Shown here: piece by piece, positions 49,248-54,474 of the stretch
Numbering within the stretch: position 1 is the stretch's first letter
How the letters are laid out: the number at the start of each line of letters is the position of its first letter
Origin: an uncultured Ectothiorhodospiraceae bacterium
GTDB lineage: Bacteria; Pseudomonadota; Gammaproteobacteria; CAMYNG01
Assembly: GCA_947259765.1 (NCBI GenBank)
Contig: CAMYNG010000017.1
Location: 1 to 54,474, forward strand
Length of the DNA: 54,474 nucleotides
Direction of reading: 5' to 3'
Position numbers and translations under genes: made by a program
The notes under the pieces: generated by a model
Seen by the model: the letters and a program-made list of their open reading frames with translations, nothing else
Told to the model about the DNA's origin: nothing
Databases searched by the model: none

Positions 49248-50654
49248 ATGTCAGACTCGGTAATGAAAATGATCAAGGACAACGACGTCAAATTCGTCGA
49301 TTTCCGCTTTACGGACACACGCGGTAAAGAGCAACACGTCACCGTGCCGGCCCACACCGTGGACGCCGACCTGTTCAAGGACGGCAAAATGTTCGATGGC
49401 TCGTCCATCGCGGGATGGAAGGGCATCAACGAGTCAGACATGATTCTTATGCCGGAACCGGAGACGGCCGTCATCGATCCGTTTTTCGACGAAACGACCG
49501 TGATCCTGCGCTGCGACATTCTGGAGCCCGCCACGGGCCAGGGTTACGAGCGTGATCCACGTTCGGTTGCCAAGCGCGCGGAAGAATACATGAAGTCATC
49601 CGGCATCGCGGATACCGCCTATTTTGGTCCGGAGCCGGAGTTCTTTGTGCTTGACGACGTGCGTTGGGGTGCCGACATGGGCGGCGCGTTCTACAAAGTT
49701 GATAGCGAAGAAGCCGAGTGGAACTCCGAGCGTGTGTTTGAAGACGGCAACATCGGACACCGTCCGGGCGCCAAGGGCGGCTATTTTCCGGTGCCGCCGG
49801 TGGATTCGTTGCAGGACTTGCGTTCCGCCATGTGTATGGCCATGGAGGAAATGGGTGTCGAAACCGAAGTTCATCACCACGAAGTGGCTACTGCCGGTCA
49901 GTGCGAAATCGGCAGCAAGTTCGATACGCTGGTCAAGCGCGCTGACATGAATCAGATTCTGAAATATGTTGTGCACAACGTCGGTCATGCCTATGGCAAG
50001 ACCGTCACCTTCATGCCCAAGCCACTGGTGGGTGACAACGGTAACGGTATGCATGTGCATCAGTCCTTGTCGAAGGACGGTCAGAACCTGTTCGCCGGTG
50101 ACAAGTACGGCGGCCTGTCTGATACCGCACTCTATTATATTGGCGGCATCATCAAGCATGCGCGTGCACTGAACGCGTTTACCAACGGTTCCACCAACTC
50201 CTATAAACGTCTGGTACCGGGCTTTGAAGCACCGGTTATGCTGGCCTATTCAGCACGTAATCGCTCGGCGTCCATTCGTATTCCGTTTGTCTCCAGCCCC
50301 AAGGCACGCCGTATCGAGGTCCGTTTCCCGGATGCTGCGGGTAACGTTTATCTGACTTTTGCCGCACTACTTATGGCCGGCCTTGACGGTATTCAAAACA
50401 AGATCGATCCAGGCGAAGCCATGGATAAGGATCTGTACGACCTGCCAGCGGAAGAGGAAGCCGCAATTCCGAAGGTATGCTCATCCTTGGACCAGGCACT
50501 GGAAGAACTCGACAAGGACCGTGCGTTCCTGACGGCTGGTGGCGTATTCACTAACGATGCCATTGACGCGTATATCGAGTTGAAAATGGAAGAAGTCACC
50601 CGTTTGCGTATGTCCACGCACCCGGTTGAGTTCGATATGTATTACAGCGTTTAG
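49248..50654 (+). CDS. glnA: Glutamine synthetase (type I-beta)
   Basis: GlnA makes glutamine from glutamate, ammonia and ATP. The 468-aa length equals E. coli. The N-terminal beta-grasp ([20 protein letters not shown]), [12 protein letters not shown], the metal site [23 protein letters not shown] and the ATP-site [24 protein letters not shown] segment are present. Tyr397 in LYDLPAEEE is the adenylylation site, so control by GlnE is expected. GGGAGGA lies before the ATG. Upstream NtrC and sigma-54 sites and downstream ntrB-ntrC give the classical nitrogen-control locus. Confidence 0.98.
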   Translation: MSDSVMKMIKDNDVKFVDFRFTDTRGKEQHVTVPAHTVDADLFKDGKMFDGSSIAGWKGINESDMILMPEPETAVIDPFFDETTVILRCDILEPATGQGYERDPRSVAKRAEEYMKSSGIADTAYFGPEPEFFVLDDVRWGADMGGAFYKVDSEEAEWNSERVFEDGNIGHRPGAKGGYFPVPPVDSLQDLRSAMCMAMEEMGVETEVHHHEVATAGQCEIGSKFDTLVKRADMNQILKYVVHNVGHAYGKTVTFMPKPLVGDNGNGMHVHQSLSKDGQNLFAGDKYGGLSDTALYYIGGIIKHARALNAFTNGSTNSYKRLVPGFEAPVMLAYSARNRSASIRIPFVSSPKARRIEVRFPDAAGNVYLTFAALLMAGLDGIQNKIDPGEAMDKDLYDLPAEEEAAIPKVCSSLDQALEELDKDRAFLTAGGVFTNDAIDAYIELKMEEVTRLRMSTHPVEFDMYYSV

Positions 50655-50681
50655 CGAGTTTCACTGTAGCCGTAGTTATGA

Positions 50682-50708
50682 CGCCCCCGTTTCGGGGGCG
50701 TTTTTTTT
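50682..50708 (+). terminator. Rho-independent terminator of glnA
   Basis: CGCCCCCG-TTT-CGGGGGCG (50682-50700) is a perfect 8-bp GC stem followed by eight T residues. It ends glnA transcription about 30 bases past the stop, so ntrB-ntrC need their own promoter. Confidence 0.93.
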
Positions 50709-50715
50709 GCACGAA

Positions 50716-50744
50716 TTGTTTATCGGCAAGGTGTTCGCTATGCT
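50716..50744 (+). promoter_or_regulatory. Promoter of the DUF4124 gene, predicted start on the ATG
   Basis: TTGTTT (50716-50721) and TATGCT (50739-50744) are 17 bases apart. The normal start seven bases past the -10 is 50751, the A of the ATG, and no ribosome site precedes that codon. A leaderless message is predicted. Confidence 0.6.
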
Positions 50745-50750
50745 GTGAAC

Positions 50751-51335
50751 ATGCGTAGGTTGCAAAAGGCGGTTGTTGGCGTGTTGCTTGTGGTGGCCCC
50801 GATCACCCTGGCATTCGCGAGTGGCAGCAAGGTTTACAAATCCGTGGGTGAAGACGGCGAGGTCACGTTTACGGATACGCCCCGCCCCGGCGCGGAAAAA
50901 ATCGTCGTGCCTCCGGCAAATACCATTTCTTCTCCCGCGCCTCCACCAGCGACCGCGGACACCAAGCCTCAAGAATCCAAGGTCTTCAAATACACTTCGC
51001 TCACAATAGGCTCACCGCAGAACGAGCAAACCTTTACCGATGGCTCTGGTGATGTGCCTATTTCGGTAGATCTTGATCCGCCGCTGGAAACCCGCCTCGG
51101 CCATCGTCTTGAGCTGTTGGTTAACGGTGAGGCCGTCGGCTTACAGGGCAACAGCACCACCATGCGCAACACCAACCGTGGCGAGCACTCGGTTTACGCC
51201 CGCGTCGTCGATCGCGACGGCATTCAGCTGATCAGTTCGGAGCGCATCACGTTTTTTGTGCAACGTCCGAATGTTTTCGGACCCGGTCTCGGTGGTCCAG
51301 GCCCCGGACCTGGACCCGGCCCAGGTGGTCCGTGA
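50751..51335 (+). CDS. Secreted DUF4124 domain protein with Gly-Pro tail
   Basis: The 194-aa protein from ATG 50751 has a signal peptide (MRRLQKAVVGVLLVVAPITL, then AFASGS). The DUF4124 segment follows directly: KVYKSVGEDGEVTFTDTPRP, a short beta unit frequent in gammaproteobacteria, of unknown role. A Pro-rich linker comes next and then a beta-rich domain (LEVNGEAV-like LELLVNGEAVGLQGN, HSVYARVVDRDGI). The C-terminus is a low-complexity GPGPGPGPGPGG tail. Such DUF4124 proteins sit next to glnA/ntrB in several related genomes by general recollection, but no nitrogen role is shown. A GTG at 50745 lies upstream of the predicted transcript start. Confidence 0.82.
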   Translation: MRRLQKAVVGVLLVVAPITLAFASGSKVYKSVGEDGEVTFTDTPRPGAEKIVVPPANTISSPAPPPATADTKPQESKVFKYTSLTIGSPQNEQTFTDGSGDVPISVDLDPPLETRLGHRLELLVNGEAVGLQGNSTTMRNTNRGEHSVYARVVDRDGIQLISSERITFFVQRPNVFGPGLGGPGPGPGPGPGGP

Positions 51336-51384
51336 AAACAATCTGCTCGATATTGGCACATTCCCCTTGATCTTTTTCAGTGCG

Positions 51385-51401
51385 TGCACCATCTTGGTGC
51401 G
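51385..51401 (+). promoter_or_regulatory. NtrC site upstream of ntrB
   Basis: TGCACCATCTTGGTGCG has the same arms as the strong glnA site. A weak sigma-70 pair (TTGATC 51367-51372 with CATCTT 51390-51395) overlaps it, which would fit NtrC repression of ntrBC as at E. coli glnLp. No GG-N10-GC sigma-54 element was found here. Confidence 0.8.
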
Positions 51402-51517
51402 GTGAAGGTTTAAAATTCGATTTTAACGCTTAGTCGGTTTCCCGATGAATGCGCTGTTTGTTCTGAACAACTCCTTTACTGTTTGATTTTACTAATGTTT
51501 TTTTAAAAGCAGCCCTT

Positions 51518-52657
51518 ATGCGTGCGGTTTTGGCCCAGGCAACCGCCGTTGGTTTGGTTCTTGCTTTAGAACGGAGCATGCTTGCCTTGAAAAGACAGCA
51601 GAACCTCGATTTGCAGCGGCGCATTCTGGACAATCTTAATTCCGCCATCCTGATGTTCGATCATGGATTACGCCTAAGTTACCTTAATCCCGCAGCCGAG
51701 CGCCTGCTGGCCGGGAGCGCGCGGCAACTGTTGGGTCACAAAGCCGGCGAGTTGTTTCTAAATGCCGGACCGATTGAACAAATGCTGACAGCCGCGCTGG
51801 ACTCCGATGATTCCGTCACCCGTCGCGAACTTGAGTTGGAACTGATGCATAGCAACCGCGCAACCGTCGACGTGACGGTGACACCGGTTTTAGAAGGTAC
51901 AGCCGGTTCCGAGGTCCTGGTTGAACTTATCGAACTGGATCGTTTTTTGCGCATAACGCGTGATGAAAGCCTCTATTCTCAACAAGTGGTAACACGCGAA
52001 TTGGTGCGCGGCCTGGCCCATGAAGTGAAGAATCCACTCGGTGGACTGCGCGGCGCCGCACAGCTGTTGGCAAAGCAACTGGATAACGCCGACCTACAGG
52101 AATACACCGATGTCATCATCAGTGAGGCGGATCGTTTGCAGTCGCTGGTAAATCGAATGTTGGGGCCCAGTACACGCCATGCGCTGCGCAACACCAATAT
52201 TCACGAAGTTCTGGAACGCGTACGTAGTCTGGTGTCGGCGGAAGTCGGTGGTCGGATTATGTTACGCCGTGATTACGATCCGAGTATCCCGGAGATGCAG
52301 GTGGATCGCGAGCAACTGATACAGGCGTTGTTGAACGTTGTACGAAACGCAGCCCAGGCGATCCCGGCGGAAGGTGAAATCGTCTTGCGTACACGTGTCC
52401 TGCGCAAGTGCTTCGTTGGCTCCAAACGTCATCCCCTGGTGGCGAGGATAGAGATTATCGATGACGGCCCGGGTATCCCGAAAGAAATCCAGGATCGGAT
52501 TTTCTATCCCATGGTGACCGGCCGTGCCGAGGGCACGGGTTTGGGTCTGTCCATCGCACAGAACCTGTTGCAGCAACATGACGGCTTGATCGAATGTACC
52601 AGTGCACCGGGCCACACCGTATTTACACTTTTAATACCGATTCAAAGGGAACAGTAG
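51518..52657 (+). CDS. ntrB: Nitrogen regulation sensor histidine kinase NtrB (GlnL)
   Basis: NtrB phosphorylates or dephosphorylates NtrC according to PII. The 379-aa protein has a PAS-type sensor (LNSAILMFDHGLRLSYLNPA, residues 40-59), the H-box ELVRGLAHEVKNPLGGLRGA with His168, N-box QALLNVVRNAAQAI, G1 DDGPGIP and G2 GTGLGLSIAQN. No membrane helix is present, as expected for cytosolic NtrB. It is about 30 residues longer at the N-terminus than E. coli. The start at 51518 has no ribosome site, and an internal start near ATG 51578 or TTG 51584 is possible. Confidence 0.95.
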   Translation: MRAVLAQATAVGLVLALERSMLALKRQQNLDLQRRILDNLNSAILMFDHGLRLSYLNPAAERLLAGSARQLLGHKAGELFLNAGPIEQMLTAALDSDDSVTRRELELELMHSNRATVDVTVTPVLEGTAGSEVLVELIELDRFLRITRDESLYSQQVVTRELVRGLAHEVKNPLGGLRGAAQLLAKQLDNADLQEYTDVIISEADRLQSLVNRMLGPSTRHALRNTNIHEVLERVRSLVSAEVGGRIMLRRDYDPSIPEMQVDREQLIQALLNVVRNAAQAIPAEGEIVLRTRVLRKCFVGSKRHPLVARIEIIDDGPGIPKEIQDRIFYPMVTGRAEGTGLGLSIAQNLLQQHDGLIECTSAPGHTVFTLLIPIQREQ

Positions 52658-52663
52658 TTAAAG

Positions 52664-54070
52664 ATGAATAAGGAAACGATCTGGATTGTTGATGACGATC
52701 GGTCAATTCGTTGGGTGCTTGAGAAATCATTCAAGCAGGCTGACATCGAGGTTCGATCGTTCGAGGAACCCAACAGTCTGTTGGTTGCCCTGGAACGTCA
52801 GCGTCCGGATGCCATTATTTCAGACATCCGCATGCCTGGCCTGAGCGGTCTGGAGCTGTTGGAGCGTATACACATGCGCTACCCGGAAATGCCTGTGATC
52901 ATAATCACAGCACACTCAGATCTGGACAGTGCAGTCTCCGCCTATGAAGGTGGTGCATTTGAATATCTACCCAAACCGTTTGATGTAGACGAGGCCGTTG
53001 AACTGGCACGGCGTGCCGTGGCTCATTCCCAAAATACATCGCAAGGTGAACAGTCAACGACAGACGATACGCCGGAAATTATTGGCGAAGCCGCCTCCAT
53101 GCAGGAAGTCTTCCGCGCCATCGGCCGATTGTCACGCTCAAACATTAACGTGCTAATAAACGGCGAGTCCGGAACGGGTAAGGAACTGGTTGCCCATGCG
53201 CTGCACCGCCACAGCCCACGTGCCAGCAAGCCGTTTATTGCGCTCAATATGGCCGCCATCCCACGTGACTTGTTGGAGTCCGAATTGTTCGGTCACGAAC
53301 GCGGCGCATTTACCGGTGCCGATTCACAACGCAAGGGCCGTTTTGAACAGGCCGATGGCGGTACCTTGTTTCTTGACGAAATCGGTGACATGCCCAACGA
53401 GCTGCAGACTCGCCTGTTAAGGGTGCTGGCCGACGGTGAGTTTTATCGCGTCGGCGGACACGATCCGGTAAAAGTGGATGTGCGTGTTGTTGCTGCGACA
53501 CATCAGCATCTTGAAGACCGCGTTAAAGAAGGCCTGTTTCGCGAAGATCTGTTTCACCGACTTAACGTAATACGCATCCACCTACCCTCTTTGCGTGAAC
53601 GCCGCGAGGACATCCCGTTACTTGCGCGCCATTTTATGAATTTAGCCGCGGAGGAACTAAGCGTCGATCCTAAGACGCTTGACGCCGAAGTAGAAACCTA
53701 CCTAAGCAAACTGGACTGGCCGGGCAACGTACGCCAGTTGGAGAACACCAGCCGATGGTTGACCGTAATGTCACCCGGACAGGTTGTACATAAGGACGAT
53801 TTGCCACCGGAACTCCTCGATGAGGTCGCCGGCGGCGCGCCTCACAACGACGACTGGGTGGACTGTTTGCGCCAATGGGCAGATAGGCAACTCACTCGCG
53901 GCAGCACGGGTTTGCTGGAATCCGCCACACCCCAATTTGAGCGCACCATGATTGAAACCGCGCTGCGACACTCCGGCGGTCGCCGCCAGGACGCCGCCCG
54001 ACTGTTGGGTTGGGGGCGCAACACGCTAACGCGCAAGATCAAAGAGTTGGGTATGGAGGAAGCTATCTGA
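52664..54070 (+). CDS. ntrC: Nitrogen regulation response regulator NtrC (GlnG)
   Basis: NtrC activates sigma-54 promoters when phosphorylated. The 468-aa protein has the receiver domain ([12 protein letters not shown], phospho-acceptor Asp54 in ISDIRMPG). The AAA+ domain has Walker A GESGTGKE at residues 167-174 and the sigma-54 contact loop GAFTGA at 214-219. The C-terminal Fis-type helix-turn-helix is [20 protein letters not shown]. It follows ntrB by six bases. Predicted targets are present before glnA and ntrB. Confidence 0.98.
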   Translation: MNKETIWIVDDDRSIRWVLEKSFKQADIEVRSFEEPNSLLVALERQRPDAIISDIRMPGLSGLELLERIHMRYPEMPVIIITAHSDLDSAVSAYEGGAFEYLPKPFDVDEAVELARRAVAHSQNTSQGEQSTTDDTPEIIGEAASMQEVFRAIGRLSRSNINVLINGESGTGKELVAHALHRHSPRASKPFIALNMAAIPRDLLESELFGHERGAFTGADSQRKGRFEQADGGTLFLDEIGDMPNELQTRLLRVLADGEFYRVGGHDPVKVDVRVVAATHQHLEDRVKEGLFREDLFHRLNVIRIHLPSLRERREDIPLLARHFMNLAAEELSVDPKTLDAEVETYLSKLDWPGNVRQLENTSRWLTVMSPGQVVHKDDLPPELLDEVAGGAPHNDDWVDCLRQWADRQLTRGSTGLLESATPQFERTMIETALRHSGGRRQDAARLLGWGRNTLTRKIKELGMEEAI

Positions 54071-54161
54071 AACGTTTCTGTATTCAAGTTCGCTAGTGAC
54101 CGTTCCCGGGCGGTGAGGGTTTTGGAATAAGCCGCCGGCGTACATTTGCGGAGACCTTTCG

Positions 54162-54189
54162 TTGACATTGGAGTCAACAACTTTATAGG
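54162..54189 (+). promoter_or_regulatory. Possible sigma-70 promoter of the last gene
   Basis: A perfect TTGACA (54162-54167) is followed after 16 bases by TATAGG (54184-54189). The start near 54196 would leave a leader of about 115 bases. Confidence 0.55.
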
Positions 54190-54309
54190 AATGATGTATT
54201 TACCGCTTACATTATTAGCCAGTGAGAAAGCAGTCCCATACGTTGGAATTAGTCTCCCCAGGCACTACACTTGGCGTTCAAGGCACCACAGTTGCGCAAG
54301 GGGGAAAAT

Positions 54310-54474
54310 GTGAACCATCGTCAAAGAACTCTAATTATCATCAGCGTATTGTATTTAGGTGGAACGTTAGTAAGTACTACTGCGTGGTCTGGAGAGAAAC
54401 TTACCGAGGGATCCAAATGGGTGGTGGTCGGGAAAATCGATATCGCGCCACGTAAATCCACGCTTTATTTTCAG
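54310..54474 (+). CDS. Secreted hypothetical protein (N-terminal part, cut by window edge)
   Basis: A GTG at 54310, preceded by AAGGGGGAAAA, opens a frame that runs to the window end (55 codons). It begins with a signal peptide: MNHRQRTLIIISVLYLGGTL, then VSTTAWSGEK as likely cleavage region. The visible mature part (SKWVVVGKIDIAPRKSTLYF) is too short to name. A promoter lies upstream. The ATG two bases earlier is followed at once by TGA, so it is not the start. Confidence 0.65.
   Translation, partial: MNHRQRTLIIISVLYLGGTLVSTTAWSGEKLTEGSKWVVVGKIDIAPRKSTLYFQ

Noticed and set aside
51345..51372. Sigma-54 promoter before ntrB (TGGCACATTCCCCTTGA)
   Set aside because: The spacing from GG does not reach a GC pair at 12 bases; only TT is found there.

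Overview
The window is a chromosomal replication-origin region of a gammaproteobacterium. The evidence is the gene order glmS-glmU / atp operon / parB-parA-rsmG-mnmG / mnmE-yidC-yidD-rnpA-rpmH / dnaA-dnaN-recF-gyrB, an E. coli-like H+-type F1Fo ATP synthase, a separate alpha/beta glycyl-tRNA synthetase, and a glnA-ntrB-ntrC block with sigma-54 and NtrC sites. The TusA/PP-loop pair, the DUF302 protein and several genes known mainly from free-living sulfur-oxidising or marine Gammaproteobacteria suggest that kind of lineage, but this is inference; no rRNA or other strict taxonomic marker is present.

Layout. 1-10.3 kb (minus): glmS (cut by the window edge), glmU, an FKBP-type prolyl isomerase, then atpC-D-G-A-H-F-E-B-I, read from a strong sigma-70 promoter at 10314-10342 and closed by a hairpin terminator at 3082-3107. 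10.5-16.6 kb: a small DUF4156 lipoprotein (plus), an unknown protein, parB-parA, rsmG, a DUF302 protein and mnmG (minus). 16.8-29.3 kb: an accessory block separating mnmG from mnmE, which are often close neighbours near the origin. It carries a PilZ-like protein, an M48 lipoprotein protease, a chemoreceptor, a chalcone-isomerase-like secreted protein, a PEGA protein, an RND/MMPL exporter, a membrane-tailed GST, an unknown protein, a zinc-peptidase lipoprotein and an HslV-like Ntn hydrolase. 29.4-33.6 kb (minus): mnmE, a hairpin-rich repeat element, yidC, yidD, rnpA, rpmH. 33.9-40.1 kb (plus): dnaA, oriC with several DnaA boxes and an AT-rich stretch, dnaN, recF with two parS sites, and gyrB broken by an internal deletion with frameshift. 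40.2-45.2 kb (minus): glyQ-glyS, a MazG-like gene, a second repeat element, gmhB, plsC. 45.3-54.5 kb (plus): an unknown protein, a DUF6524 membrane protein, a PP-loop thiolase-like protein overlapping tusA, a CDF transporter, glnA, a DUF4124 protein, ntrB, ntrC and the start of a secreted protein.

How it works together. ParA/ParB with two parS sites inside recF, about 1.7-2.3 kb from oriC, form a complete segregation system around the origin. NtrC, made at the right end, has predicted sites in front of both glnA and ntrB, a closed nitrogen-control circuit. The most striking oddity is gyrB: the frame breaks exactly where the TOPRIM Asp-rich metal-binding segment should be, and about 35 residues are missing. 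Two repeat-like nested inverted repeats (30849-31087 and 41515-41789) sit inside otherwise housekeeping operons.
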